This document shows positions 45,750-54,426 of a DNA stretch of 64,000 bases, one piece after another. Numbering within the stretch: position 1 is the stretch's first letter; the number at the start of each line of letters is the position of its first letter. The notes below the pieces were generated by a model. That model was not told where the DNA came from. It did not search any database and saw nothing but the letters and a program-made list of their open reading frames with translations. The stretch covers positions 1 through 64,000 of the forward strand of contig JALUWX010000006.1 in NCBI GenBank assembly GCA_027019265.1, given 5' to 3'. The stretch comes from Phycisphaerales bacterium (lineage in GTDB: Bacteria > Planctomycetota > Phycisphaerae > Phycisphaerales > UBA1924). The position numbers and the translations under genes were made by a program.

Positions 45750-46421
45750 ATGGGTGAGCGGAAGCCATTGATCGGGATCACGACGGATCTGTATGACCGG
45801 GACGGGATGCTGACGTTCCGGGTGTCGTCGCACTACAGCGCGATGGTTGAACGTGCGGGGGGAGAGCCCGTCCATCTTGCGACGATGGGGACCGGGGTAT
45901 GCGATTTCGCGCGGTACGACGGGTTCGTGCTCACGGGGGGTGATGATCCGGTCATGGAGGGGTTCGGGGTCCCGACGAGTGAGCACTCGGTGCGGGTGCT
46001 CCCGGAACGACAAGCGTTCGAAACGGAGTTGTTGGGGTACCTTCATGCGCATGACGGGGTCCCGGTGCTGGGGGTGTGCTTGGGGATGCAGATGATGGCG
46101 CTGACTTCTGGGGGGACTCTGAATCAACACCTCCCCGATACCCACGACACTCACGGGATCCATTGGGAGCATGAGCACGGGATCGTGTCGGTGGATGAGG
46201 GGGTGATGGTGAGCGGGGAGGTACGGTCGAAGCATCGGCAGGCCGTCGATGATCCGGGGGGATACCGGGTGCTCGCGCGGGCTCCGGATGGGGTGATCGA
46301 AGCGATCGATGATCCGGAGGCGCGGTTCCGGGTGGGCGCGCAGTGGCATCCGGAACGGACGGCGTTTGAGCCGCTCGGGTTCGGGCTGTTCGATCGGTTG
46401 GTCCGCGCGTCTCGGGGTTGA
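45750..46421 (+). CDS. Class I glutamine amidotransferase / gamma-glutamyl hydrolase-like (C26)
   Basis: The 223-residue stand-alone enzyme of the PuuD/C26 group has the start PLIGITTDLYDRDG, YDGFVLTGGDDP, nucleophile Cys110 in VPVLGVCLGMQM, and the His200/Glu202 dyad in AQWHPER. Family members hydrolyse gamma-glutamyl bonds (gamma-Glu-GABA, folate polyglutamate). With the AST-like cluster 40 kb away no pathway can be assigned. The ATG is 8 nt after a weak GACAAT element and has no Shine-Dalgarno sequence. It is convergent with metF, with 4 nt between the stop codons. Confidence 0.85.
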   Translation: MGERKPLIGITTDLYDRDGMLTFRVSSHYSAMVERAGGEPVHLATMGTGVCDFARYDGFVLTGGDDPVMEGFGVPTSEHSVRVLPERQAFETELLGYLHAHDGVPVLGVCLGMQMMALTSGGTLNQHLPDTHDTHGIHWEHEHGIVSVDEGVMVSGEVRSKHRQAVDDPGGYRVLARAPDGVIEAIDDPEARFRVGAQWHPERTAFEPLGFGLFDRLVRASRG

Positions 46422-46425
46422 GCGA

Positions 46426-47418
46426 TCAGATCTGGAGTGAGGGGTCGTCCGTGAGCTGATTCGAGTTCTGGACTCCGAGGGTCTTGTAGATCTCAAGGGT
46501 GGCTCCGGATTTGTTCAGGGTGTAGAAGTGGAGCCCTCCGACATCGTGGTCGAGGAGGTCGCGCGATTGTTCGGTGGCCCAGTGGACCCCGACGCGTCGG
46601 ATGGATTCGTCTGAGCCGTCGGTTCTTCGGATGGCGCGGAGCATGGAGGCCGGGAAGCGCATCCCGAGCGCGAGCTGGGCCATCCGGCGCATCCCCTTTA
46701 TGGACTGGACGGGCATGATCCCGGCGATGATGGGGATCCGGATCCCGGCGAGGTTGCAGCGGTCCCGGAAGTCGTAGTAGTCCCGGTTCTCGAAAAACAT
46801 CTGGGTGATGATGAAGTCCGCGCCGCACTCGACCTTGGCTTTGAGGTGGTCCATCTCTTCGAGGCGGTTGGGGGTGGAGGGGTGGCCTTCGGGGAACCCG
46901 GCGACCCCGATCGCGAAGTTGACCTTGTTGCGATCACCCCACGACTTGATGTGGTGGATCAGGTCGCTTGCGTATCGGTACTCGGAGGTGTTCCAGTCGT
47001 AGGGCTCGTTGTTAGGCGGGTCCCCTCGGAGCGCGAGGATGTTTCGGATCCCTCCCTGTGCATATCCCTCGAGGATCTCGTCGATGTCCGCTCGGGTGTG
47101 CTTGACACAGGTGAGGTGGGGCATGACCGTGAGCCCGGTTTCTCGGTCCGTCCGGAGGACGAGGTCCTTCGTGAGTTGGCGCGTTGATCCCCCTGCGCCG
47201 TAGGTGACGGAGACGAAGGAGGGCGCGAGGTCTTCGAGCTTCGTGATGTGGTCGAAGAGCTTGTCCGCGCCCTCGTCGCTCTTGGGGGGGAAGAACTCGA
47301 AGGAGAAGGTGGGCTTTTTGGGTCCGATCAGATCGGAGATCAGAGGCTTCATGAGCGGCTCCGGGATCGTCGTCTCGGGTTCTGTGGATCTATCGGCGAT
47401 CGACTGTGGTATGCTCAT
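46426..47418 (-). CDS. metF: 5,10-methylenetetrahydrofolate reductase
   Basis: The 330-residue flavoprotein supplies methyl-THF to methionine synthase. Characteristic segments are FSFEFFPPKSDEGADKLF, FVSVTYGAGGSTR (catalytic Glu and THF region), LTCVKHTRADIDEIL, NILALRGDPP, FAIGVAGFPEGHP, FIITQMFFENRDYYDF and GIMPVQSIKGMRRMA. It begins at the ATG at 47418 with about 30 residues before the barrel; MKPLISD may be an internal start. The C-terminal region lacks any added domain. It shares its upstream region with the divergent LuxR-type gene, and the sahH/ArsR-methyltransferase genes lie 4-6 kb further on. Confidence 0.95.
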   Translation of the reverse strand: MSIPQSIADRSTEPETTIPEPLMKPLISDLIGPKKPTFSFEFFPPKSDEGADKLFDHITKLEDLAPSFVSVTYGAGGSTRQLTKDLVLRTDRETGLTVMPHLTCVKHTRADIDEILEGYAQGGIRNILALRGDPPNNEPYDWNTSEYRYASDLIHHIKSWGDRNKVNFAIGVAGFPEGHPSTPNRLEEMDHLKAKVECGADFIITQMFFENRDYYDFRDRCNLAGIRIPIIAGIMPVQSIKGMRRMAQLALGMRFPASMLRAIRRTDGSDESIRRVGVHWATEQSRDLLDHDVGGLHFYTLNKSGATLEIYKTLGVQNSNQLTDDPSLQI

Positions 47419-47441
47419 AGCGATGGAGGGCTTTCGTTGTG

Positions 47442-48242
47442 ATGTTTGACGATGTTTCGAGCACGGACGTTCATGCATGTCACTCGCTTGTGGCGGAGTG
47501 CCGGGATCTGGGCGCGGATGTCGATGCGTGGCGTCTCCATCTGATCGAGACGCTCCGCTCGCTCGTGGGGGCGCGGGTGATCATCGCGACGGAGATGGAG
47601 CATTTCGGGGTTCATTCGGAGGACGAGGAGACACGGGCTCTGGGACGTCACCGGGTGGGGTGGGAATCGGATCGTGCTGAGGAGATCTGGCGCGAGTACG
47701 CGAGTTCGACCCCGACGGAACGGACCCCCGAGTTCCCGTATCTGTCGAAGTACTCCGGGGATGCGATGCTCCTTGGTCGTGACGAGATCTGGGGGAAGGA
47801 GAACTGGTACCGATCGAGGACCTACAACGAGATCCATCGGGTGTGCGGGATCGATGACTACATCATCTCGTTGTCCCCGATTCCGGTGGAGGGGCGCTGC
47901 ATGACCCTGTGGCTCCATCGGGGTGTGGGAGACGGGGGATTCAGTGATCGGGAACGCGCGATCGTGGGGATCATGCACCAAGCGGTGACGCGCGAGATCG
48001 GGACGTATCTCGCGGCGGCCGACGAACCGAGGTTGGCTTCGCTGACCCTGCGCCGGGTCCAGGTGCTGGATCGATTGCTCTACGGGGACTCGGAGAAGCA
48101 GATCGCGTTTGCGATGGATCTGTCGAAAGCGACGGTGCACGAGCACGTGCTGGCTGTCTACAGGCACTTTGGGGTGTCGTCGCGCGGAGAGCTGCTGGCG
48201 CGGTTCATCGGGCGTGCTCGGCCTCGGCTGGATCGGAACTGA
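47442..48242 (+). CDS. LuxR-family transcriptional regulator without a receiver domain
   Basis: The 266-residue regulator has a C-terminal LuxR/GerE helix-turn-helix at about 205-262 (LTLRRVQVLDRLLYGDSEKQIAFAMDLSKATVHEHVLAVYRHFGV). The roughly 190-residue N-terminal domain lacks phosphoacceptor residues and may be a GAF- or autoinducer-type sensor; W/Y-rich segments around 90-130 do not clearly match LuxR autoinducer sites. GTG 47439 and ATG 47442 are both possible starts behind GGAGGG (47425-47430). It is divergent from metF, with a TATGCT element in the shared region, so it could regulate metF or itself. Confidence 0.85.
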   Translation: MFDDVSSTDVHACHSLVAECRDLGADVDAWRLHLIETLRSLVGARVIIATEMEHFGVHSEDEETRALGRHRVGWESDRAEEIWREYASSTPTERTPEFPYLSKYSGDAMLLGRDEIWGKENWYRSRTYNEIHRVCGIDDYIISLSPIPVEGRCMTLWLHRGVGDGGFSDRERAIVGIMHQAVTREIGTYLAAADEPRLASLTLRRVQVLDRLLYGDSEKQIAFAMDLSKATVHEHVLAVYRHFGVSSRGELLARFIGRARPRLDRN

Positions 48243-48271
48243 GCGACGGGTGCGATGAGAAATTGGACGGA

Positions 48272-48289
48272 CCCCACTCTTAAGTGGGG
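48272..48289. terminator. Short perfect hairpin downstream of the LuxR gene
   Basis: CCCCACT/AGTGGGG forms a 7-bp stem with a CTTA loop 30 nt after the LuxR stop, followed by G residues rather than a T run. It could be a weak terminator or a leader structure of the next gene. Confidence 0.35.
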
Positions 48290-48380
48290 GGGGTGTTGCG
48301 TGATGAGGGAGGAATATACGGGTGTCGTCGGCACACGGCCGGCGGAGACCCTTAGACCCTCTTTCGGAAGGAATCTGTAC

Positions 48381-49358
48381 ATGGCACGCAACATTCGCAC
48401 GACACTCGGTCTCTCGATCCTCACGCTCGTGAGCGGGTCGGCGCTGGGGGGCGAGCTGCTCGTCGGCGGCGATTCGGGGATCGTGAAAGTCCTCGACACG
48501 GAGACGGGGGTGTCCTCGTTCCTCGGGACCTGCTCGGGACCCATCAGCTCGATGGCGATCCTCGGCGGCGACTTGTACCTCGGGGATCAGAACGGGTTCG
48601 TGTACGCGTTCGATACGCAGACGAACTTCGTAACCAACGCGTTCAACGTCCCGAACGACGCGAGCGCGATGATCAGCGTCGGGTCCGATCTTCTCATCGG
48701 TGGCACGGACAGCATGGTCGTCCGTGTTGACCCGACGACGGGTCAGGTCGTCGATGACCTGGGGAATGTCGGGACGGATGTTCAGGCGATGGGTGTCGAT
48801 GCCGGCGGGATGTTCCTCGGCGGGCACTCGACCCTCGCGATGCGTTCGCACATCGGGAGCGACGATTTCCAGTTCTTCGCCGCGTGCGCGTCGTCGGTCA
48901 ACTCGATGGCGTTCGGGCCGAACACCATGTTCCTCGGAGGGATCCAGTTCTTCGGCGCGACCGAGGGGACGGTCTACCTCTTCGACAAGTTCGTCGGCGG
49001 GGTGAGCTACTCGGGGACGTACGACATCGACACCGACGTGACGGCGATGGTGTTCATGGACGGGATGCTCTACATCGCGGGTTCCGACGGGATCGTCCAC
49101 GAGATGGACCCGAGCAACGGGAATGTCGTCAACACCTTCGACACGGGGACCCCCATCCAGGCGATGATCCCCCGTGATGGGAGCGTGTCCTGCCCGGCTG
49201 ACTACGACATCTCGGGTGATCTGGACTTCTTCGATATCTCGACGTTCCTGAACATCTTCACCCAGGAGCTCCCCGCCGGCGACACGAACGGGGACGGGAA
49301 CTTCGACTTCTTCGATATCGATACGTTCCTCGACGTGTACGACGCTGGATGCCCGTGA
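48381..49358 (+). CDS. Secreted beta-propeller-like protein with C-terminal dockerin-like module
   Basis: The 325-residue exported protein has a signal peptide (RTTLGLSILTLVSGSALG) followed by repeated strands such as LLVGGDSGIVKVLDTETG, LYLGDQNGFVYAFDTQTN, LLIGGTDSMVVRVDPTTGQV and LYIAGSDGIVHEMDPSNG, a quinoprotein/WD-type propeller with about six blades. The last 55 residues hold two Asp-rich loops: DYDISGDLDFFDISTFL and DTNGDGNFDFFDIDTFL, resembling type I dockerin calcium loops. This tail recurs in the small protein at 61357. The ATG follows GGAAGGA. It is probably surface-bound or extracellular; the binding partner is unknown. Confidence 0.8.
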   Translation: MARNIRTTLGLSILTLVSGSALGGELLVGGDSGIVKVLDTETGVSSFLGTCSGPISSMAILGGDLYLGDQNGFVYAFDTQTNFVTNAFNVPNDASAMISVGSDLLIGGTDSMVVRVDPTTGQVVDDLGNVGTDVQAMGVDAGGMFLGGHSTLAMRSHIGSDDFQFFAACASSVNSMAFGPNTMFLGGIQFFGATEGTVYLFDKFVGGVSYSGTYDIDTDVTAMVFMDGMLYIAGSDGIVHEMDPSNGNVVNTFDTGTPIQAMIPRDGSVSCPADYDISGDLDFFDISTFLNIFTQELPAGDTNGDGNFDFFDIDTFLDVYDAGCP

Positions 49359-49362
49359 TCGA

Positions 49363-50595
49363 TCAGGCATGACCACAACCCCTCGGCCCTGTCGCGGAGA
49401 TCGTGATGGGGTCTTTTTCTTTGATCCTCTCGGTGATGATGCACGTGATCGCGCGATCGATCGGGTAGACGAAGACGACGAGTTCCCGATCACCCTTCCC
49501 TCGGAGGTGGCGCTGTTCCTGATCGGGGTCGCACGCGCCGGCGCGGGATTTGACAGCGACGATCCCGGCGCTGTGGGATCGGAGGGAGGCGATCGCGTGC
49601 TTGCGCTTCCAGGGGAGGGTGTCGAGGACCCGGTACCAGGTGATCATGGGATGCAGGACGGGTTCTGTGGCCGTCAGCAACCCGGCGCCGGGATGGACGA
49701 GGTTGGTGTTCGTCTCGTCGAGGAGAGCATGGACGAGGTCCGCGCGTTCGATGCTCGGGTCCATCGTCGCGATGTGGGTGTCGATGGGGGTGGAGTCGTC
49801 GGGTCGATCGGGGTCTGCGGCGATGGTGTAGTGAGAACCATCTGCGTGGAGAAGGGTGGCGCGTCGCTCGGTTGTTGCGAGGTCCCCGGTCCAGCAGAGC
49901 GCTTGGGTGAGGGATCCGGATTCGGAGATGATCTCGAGTTCGGACGGGGGGAGGTCGTGGGCGCTGACCCCGGGGTTGAGTTTGATGCACCCGTGGGTGC
50001 GCGATTCGACGAGTTTGTCCCAGGTGCTCGGTGGGGGGGTGTAGTCGTCGATGACGAGGGTGCGCCCGTTGGCGCGGCGGGAGGGGTCGAGGTGGAAGGC
50101 GCCATCGGGGACCGATGGGTCGAGGACATCGCACGGGAGGACGGTGGTGTTCGCGTTGTGAGAGCCCATCCATGCTCGGAGGGGGTCGAGATCGACTCCG
50201 GATGCGTTGAGCCCGGCGGAAACCAGTTCGATGAGATCGCCTCCGATTCCGGAGCAGAGATCGACGACGGGAGCGCCTTCGCCCAGGGCTGTTCGGAAGC
50301 GTTTGGCTTTGTATCGCGCGGCGACGGGGGAGGAGGCCATCTGGATCCCGGGGTCGTCGCACCAGAGGGTGCTTGCTCGGTCGGGTCCGAACTTCTTGAT
50401 GGCGCGTGCGCGGGCACGGGTGAGCTCGATCGCGGCGCTGACGAGGTCGGGATCGAACTGTTTGCGGAGCGCGGTGATCTGCGCGACGCTCGGGTTGAGC
50501 GGGGTCTGCGCGAGGAGACGGGTCCCTTGATCTCCGGCGAGACGGGTCCAGAGCTGGACGCGCGTGTCGGGCTGTGGGGAGATGGGGTCGCTCAT
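49363..50595 (-). CDS. Class I SAM-dependent methyltransferase with THUMP-like C-terminal domain
   Basis: The 410-residue protein has a SAM-binding motif I near 127 (VVDLCSGIGGDLIEL), acidic VDLDP as motif II, and a HLDPSRRANGRTLVIDDY region in place of motif IV. The C-terminal part (about 320-410) resembles the THUMP-like domain of RNA-modifying methyltransferases. Such proteins have no assigned substrate that I know of; tRNA or rRNA is likely. The start is ATG at 50595. It follows sahH after a hairpin, so SAH removal and methylation are adjacent genes. Confidence 0.75.
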   Translation of the reverse strand: MSDPISPQPDTRVQLWTRLAGDQGTRLLAQTPLNPSVAQITALRKQFDPDLVSAAIELTRARARAIKKFGPDRASTLWCDDPGIQMASSPVAARYKAKRFRTALGEGAPVVDLCSGIGGDLIELVSAGLNASGVDLDPLRAWMGSHNANTTVLPCDVLDPSVPDGAFHLDPSRRANGRTLVIDDYTPPPSTWDKLVESRTHGCIKLNPGVSAHDLPPSELEIISESGSLTQALCWTGDLATTERRATLLHADGSHYTIAADPDRPDDSTPIDTHIATMDPSIERADLVHALLDETNTNLVHPGAGLLTATEPVLHPMITWYRVLDTLPWKRKHAIASLRSHSAGIVAVKSRAGACDPDQEQRHLRGKGDRELVVFVYPIDRAITCIITERIKEKDPITISATGPRGCGHA

Positions 50596-50600
50596 GAAAG

Positions 50601-50630
50601 CGGGCGGCGGCCCTTTCGGAACGCCGCCCG
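50601..50630 (-). terminator. Hairpin terminator/attenuator after sahH
   Basis: The 9-bp arms CGGGCGGCG and CGCCGCCCG enclose a 12-nt loop just after sahH on the minus strand. Only a short CTTTC follows, so read-through into the methyltransferase gene is plausible. Confidence 0.55.
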
Positions 50631-50653
50631 TGGTTCTCGTCAAGTGAGATGGC

Positions 50654-52141
50654 TTAGTAGCGGTAGTGCTGGGCCTTGTACGGGCCTTCGACGGGGACCC
50701 CGATGTAGTCCGCTTGCTCCTTCGAGAGCTTGGTGAGCTTCACACCGAGCTTGTCGAGGTGGAGACGCGCGACCTCTTCGTCGAGGTGCTTGGGGAGCAT
50801 GTAGACCTGGTTGTCGTAGGCGTCGTTGTTGGTGTGCAGCTCGATCTGCGCGATCACCTGGTTGGTGAACGAGGCGCTCATCACGAACGAGGGGTGCCCC
50901 GTGGCGCAGCCCAGGTTCAGGAGTCGGCCTTCGGCGAGGACGAGGATGGACTTGTCCATGGAGTTGAAACGGAACTCGTCGTACTGGGGCTTGATGTTGA
51001 TGCGCTCGACATTGGGGTCGCGCGCGAGCTTCTCCATCTGGATCTCGTTGTCGAAGTGCCCGATATTGCCGACGATGGCTTTGTCCTTCATCCTCTTCAT
51101 GTGGTCGAGCGTGATGATGTCCTTGTTGCCCGTCGTGGTGACGAAGATGTCGGCGGTTTCGACGAAGTCCTCGAGGGTCTTGACTTCGTAGCCCTCCATC
51201 GCGGCTTGGAGGGCGCAGATGGGGTCGATCTCGGTCACGACGACACGGCAGCCCTGGCCCTTGAGGGACTGGCAGCAGCCCTTGCCCACGTCGCCGTAGC
51301 CGCAGACGACGGCGACCTTGCCGGAGATCATGACGTCGGAGGCGCGGTTGAGCCCGTCAATGAGGGAGTGGCGGCAGCCGTAGACGTTGTCAAACTTGGA
51401 CTTGGTGACGGAGTCGTTGACGTTGATGGCCGGGAAGGGGAGGAGCCCTTGCTCGGCGAACTGGTAGAGACGGTGGACACCCGTGGTGGTTTCTTCGGAG
51501 ACGCCGCGGATGGCGTCGGAGATCTTGGCCCAGCAGCCCGGGAACTCCTTCTCCTGTTCACGAAGCTGCGCGAGGAAGGCGCCGAACTCTTCGGGGTGCT
51601 CGTTGGGCGCGAACTCGGGGATGGAGCCGTTCTTCTCGTACTCGAAGCCCTTGAGGACCATCATGGTGGCGTCGCCGCCGTCGTCGAGGATGAGGTTGGG
51701 TCCGTCGCCGCCCGGCCAGTTGAGGATCTGACGGGTGCACCACCAGTACTCGTCGAGGGTCTCACCCTTCCACGCAAAGACGGGGACACCCTGGGGGTTG
51801 TCGGGGGTGCCGTTGGGACCGACGACGACGGCGGCGGCGGCGGAGTCCTGGGTGGAGAAGATGTTGCACGACGCCCAGCGGATCTCCGCGCCGAGCTCGG
51901 CGAGGGTTTCGATGAGGACGGCCGTCTGGACGGTCATGTGGAGCGAGCCCGCGATTTTGGCGCCCTTGAGGGGTTTGGAATCGCGGTAGCGTTCACGGAG
52001 GGCCATAAGACCGGGCATCTCGTGCTCGGCGAGACGGAGTTCGTTCCGGCCTTGGGGCGCGGTGCTCAGGTCACGGACCTTGAACTCGAGGTTCCCGATC
52101 TTGTCGATGGTCATGGTGGGGGGGGTTGCTGTTGCGGTCAT
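50654..52141 (-). CDS. sahH: S-adenosylhomocysteine hydrolase
   Basis: Cleaves SAH to adenosine and homocysteine, relieving product inhibition of methyltransferases. The 495-residue NAD-dependent enzyme has [32 protein letters not shown], the NAD-binding [30 protein letters not shown] and the C-terminal [10 protein letters not shown]. It includes the roughly 40-residue insertion found in the longer bacterial class ([20 protein letters not shown] region). It lies directly downstream of an ArsR-type regulator fused to a methyltransferase domain, 36 nt apart, and probably shares its promoter. Confidence 0.97.
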   Translation of the reverse strand: MTATATPPTMTIDKIGNLEFKVRDLSTAPQGRNELRLAEHEMPGLMALRERYRDSKPLKGAKIAGSLHMTVQTAVLIETLAELGAEIRWASCNIFSTQDSAAAAVVVGPNGTPDNPQGVPVFAWKGETLDEYWWCTRQILNWPGGDGPNLILDDGGDATMMVLKGFEYEKNGSIPEFAPNEHPEEFGAFLAQLREQEKEFPGCWAKISDAIRGVSEETTTGVHRLYQFAEQGLLPFPAINVNDSVTKSKFDNVYGCRHSLIDGLNRASDVMISGKVAVVCGYGDVGKGCCQSLKGQGCRVVVTEIDPICALQAAMEGYEVKTLEDFVETADIFVTTTGNKDIITLDHMKRMKDKAIVGNIGHFDNEIQMEKLARDPNVERINIKPQYDEFRFNSMDKSILVLAEGRLLNLGCATGHPSFVMSASFTNQVIAQIELHTNNDAYDNQVYMLPKHLDEEVARLHLDKLGVKLTKLSKEQADYIGVPVEGPYKAQHYRY

Positions 52142-52177
52142 GTCGTACTCCTTGGTTCCGTCCGTTGAGTGGGTGTG

Positions 52178-53161
52178 TTATGGTTCGATCCGAGCGCAGG
52201 CCGCGAAGAGCGGTGGACCGGATGCGTTGACGTCGGGTCTGAGGGGGCGCACACGCACGTGCTCGAACCCGGCTTGGTTCATGAGTGATTCGATCTGGTC
52301 GGGCGCGAACCCGAGGTGTTCGTGTCCCATCGCGCGTCTGTAGTCGGCGCGTTGGTGCGCGAGCATGTCGATGATGAGCGCGAGCCCTCCGTGACGGGTG
52401 TTCGTCAGGACCCGGCGCATCTCGCGGAGGACTTCGAGGGGGTCGGGGACATGGTGGAGGACGAGCATGCAGACGGCGGCGTCGATGGACTCGTCCTCGA
52501 ATGGGAGCTCGCAGAGCTCGGCTCTCCGGAACTCCACATGGGAGAGGTCGGTCCCCATGTGCTCGAGGCGCGCCCGAGCGCCGTCGAGCATCTCCGGGGA
52601 TCGATCGATCGCGATAACCCGATCAACCCAGGGCGCGAGGAGTTCGGTGACGTTCCCTGTCCCACACCCGAGATCGGCGACGCGCCAGGTGGGGTCGATG
52701 AGCCCGAGCATGGCTTGGTCGGTGAATCGTTCCCCGAACATCTCGGTCCGGAGCGAGTCCCACTGACCGGCGTGTTGGCCGAAGAAGGATTCTGAGTCCG
52801 TGATCCGTTCCGCGATGACGGAGATGAGGCGGGTGTCGTCGCCTTGGGCTTCGGGGAGTGTGTCGGTTTGATCCCGGACGGCCAACCAGAGGGTGCGCAT
52901 GGCTGGGGGGAGTTCGTCGAGGACGACCCGGTAGTACGCGGCCGTCCCGACATTTCTCCGGATGACCCAGTTCCCTTCACTCAGGACCTTCAGGTGGCGG
53001 GACCCGGAGGACTGGGGGATCTGCATGACCTTCACTAGCTCGCCGACACTGAGTTCCTGTTGGCACAGGACCCGGAGCATGCGCAGACGGAGGGGGTCAC
53101 CCAGCTGGGTGAGGTGTTCCACGGTCTTCGGGAGCTCGGATTGTCGTTGACGAGGTGGCAT
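52178..53161 (-). CDS. ArsR-family regulator fused to a SAM-methyltransferase-like domain
   Basis: The 327-residue fusion has an N-terminal winged helix (about 8-85: RLRMLRVLCQQELSVGELVKVMQIPQSSGSRHLKVLSEGNWV), a linker, and a class I methyltransferase fold from about 160 with motif I VADLGCGTGNVTELL, AIDRSPEML and a VCMLVLHHVPDPLEVL strand. No metal-binding Cys of arsenic-type ArsR is present. Next to sahH it probably senses SAM or SAH and controls the methyl cycle, as ArsR-type SahR proteins do; this is inference. The start is ATG at 53161, after a well-formed promoter and an inverted repeat. Confidence 0.85.
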   Translation of the reverse strand: MPPRQRQSELPKTVEHLTQLGDPLRLRMLRVLCQQELSVGELVKVMQIPQSSGSRHLKVLSEGNWVIRRNVGTAAYYRVVLDELPPAMRTLWLAVRDQTDTLPEAQGDDTRLISVIAERITDSESFFGQHAGQWDSLRTEMFGERFTDQAMLGLIDPTWRVADLGCGTGNVTELLAPWVDRVIAIDRSPEMLDGARARLEHMGTDLSHVEFRRAELCELPFEDESIDAAVCMLVLHHVPDPLEVLREMRRVLTNTRHGGLALIIDMLAHQRADYRRAMGHEHLGFAPDQIESLMNQAGFEHVRVRPLRPDVNASGPPLFAACARIEP

Positions 53162-53169
53162 GGCCTTTA

Positions 53170-53185
53170 TCCGTTGTTTCGGATG
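53170..53185 (-). promoter_or_regulatory. Candidate operator: ATCCG-6-CGGAT inverted repeat
   Basis: A 5-bp inverted repeat around AAACAA lies between the -10 box and the start codon of the ArsR-methyltransferase gene. The position suits autoregulation by an ArsR dimer; it is not proven. Confidence 0.45.
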
Positions 53186-53187
53186 AA

Positions 53188-53216
53188 AGGATACCAAACG
53201 GGTTTCTGAGCGTCAA
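53188..53216 (-). promoter_or_regulatory. Sigma-70-type promoter of the ArsR-methyltransferase/sahH unit
   Basis: Minus strand: TTGACG (53211-53216), a 17-nt spacer, and TATCCT (53188-53193). This is the best-matching -35/-10 pair noticed in the window. Confidence 0.7.
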
Positions 53217-53240
53217 GCGAACCGAATGGGGGATTTACGA

Positions 53241-53933
53241 TCAGAAGTCGTATGCGACCATGGGGTCTTTCGCGAGGGAGGGGCCGGGGGTGATCCCGAT
53301 GGCCAGGAATCGCGCGTCGAGCTCGTTGGAGGCGGGATCGAACCAGAGGGCACGGGCGAGGGCGGCTTGTTCGAGCTTGGTGTTCCCGACGGTGTGGGCG
53401 AAATCAGCGAGCGCGAGGTGGGGTTCGGCGCTGTCGAGCCCGCCCAGCGCGACGGCGTGGCGGAGGGCGAGTTTGGCGTCGTCCATGAGTTGGGCGCGGG
53501 TGGCGTAGCGCGCGATCCGGAGATATCCGGTGACTTCCCCTCCCTCTTCGACGGATTCCCGGAGATGGCTCATCATGGACTCGATATCGCCGGCTTTGAG
53601 GAGCGCGTCGGCGAGGGCTTCGAGATAGCTCACATCACCCGGACGGAGATCGTGCGCGATGGTGAGGTGGGTGATCGCTTGGTCCATGAGCCCGAGTCGG
53701 GTTTCGACGAGCCCGAGTTCGTGCTGCGCGTAGTGGGCTTGGGGACGGCGATCGACGTATTCCGTCCAGAGCTCGTAGGCGCGTTCGTCGTCGCCGTTCT
53801 TCGCCGCGGCGCGTGCTTGGCCGGAGAGTTCGGAGAGGGCGAATGTGCGCCGGACTTTCTCGGGGGCCGAGCAGGCGCTGAGGAGCGGGGTGGTGAGCAT
53901 CGCGGCGGCGAGGATGAGGATTCTGGTGTTCAC
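53241..53933 (-). CDS. TPR-containing lipoprotein
   Basis: The 230-residue protein has a lipoprotein signal peptide with a lipobox ending LLSAC (Cys21), followed by four or five TPR-like helical hairpins (AAKNGDDERAYELWTEYVDRRPQ, HELGLVETRLGLMDQAITHLTIA, DVSYLEALADALLKAGDIESMM). The GTG start has AAGGAG 6 nt upstream. TPR lipoproteins often serve outer-membrane or export assemblies, but no partner is adjacent. Function unknown. Confidence 0.78.
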   Translation of the reverse strand: MNTRILILAAAMLTTPLLSACSAPEKVRRTFALSELSGQARAAAKNGDDERAYELWTEYVDRRPQAHYAQHELGLVETRLGLMDQAITHLTIAHDLRPGDVSYLEALADALLKAGDIESMMSHLRESVEEGGEVTGYLRIARYATRAQLMDDAKLALRHAVALGGLDSAEPHLALADFAHTVGNTKLEQAALARALWFDPASNELDARFLAIGITPGPSLAKDPMVAYDF

Positions 53934-53977
53934 GGTTCGCTCCTTGGTCCGGGACGCGCTTGAATGGGTGCGCCCTT

Positions 53978-54373
53978 ATGCGCGAAGATCATACGGACCA
54001 AACTTCGACTCGTTCTGTCGTCCTCCTCCACACACTGGGAGACGGAACATCCCACCTGGACTGGATGATCGAACGCGCGGATGTTGCGGATGAATACCGG
54101 CTGCTGACGTTCCGGGTGGGGGCGCGTCCGGATTCGTGGGTTGCTCGGTTCGGCGGGACCCGGATCAGGGACCATCGGGCGGCGTATCTCGATGATGAGG
54201 GAGCAACACGGAGCGGGGTGGGGTCGGTCCGTCGGCTCGCTCGGGGGGAAGTGCTCGGGCTCGAGATCACGGAGCGGACGATCCGCTGCACGATCGAGTG
54301 GGCTCAGGACGTTGTGTGCTATTCGGGGGTGGTGGCTGGGGATAGGGAATCCTGGGTGTTTGAACGGGAATGA
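53978..54373 (+). CDS. Small protein resembling the LigD 3'-phosphoesterase (DNA polymerase ligase) domain
   Basis: The 131-residue protein begins with a strand-rich RSVVLLHTLGDGTSHLDWMIE, matching the VVLEH...HxDxxLE start of stand-alone DNA polymerase ligase (PE-type) domains. A middle segment RDHRAAYLDDEGATRSGVGSV corresponds to their DHRxxYLDYEGP...G.V. The family's His-x-Asp (here His-Leu-Asp) pair is kept. Stand-alone versions are common in planctomycetes, to my recollection, and of uncertain activity. No ligase or Ku gene is nearby. The ATG at 53978 was chosen; an ATG at 53960 is also open. Confidence 0.5.
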   Translation: MREDHTDQTSTRSVVLLHTLGDGTSHLDWMIERADVADEYRLLTFRVGARPDSWVARFGGTRIRDHRAAYLDDEGATRSGVGSVRRLARGEVLGLEITERTIRCTIEWAQDVVCYSGVVAGDRESWVFERE

Positions 54374-54426
54374 GGGGCTCGCACTTTGGGTGTGGATCTG
54401 ATAGGATGCCCTGTCAGGAGCCGACC

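Noticed and set aside
46421-53240. SAM or SAH riboswitch ahead of metF or sahH
   Set aside because: The leaders are too short or lack the conserved core. Only the ATCCG/CGGAT repeat was found.
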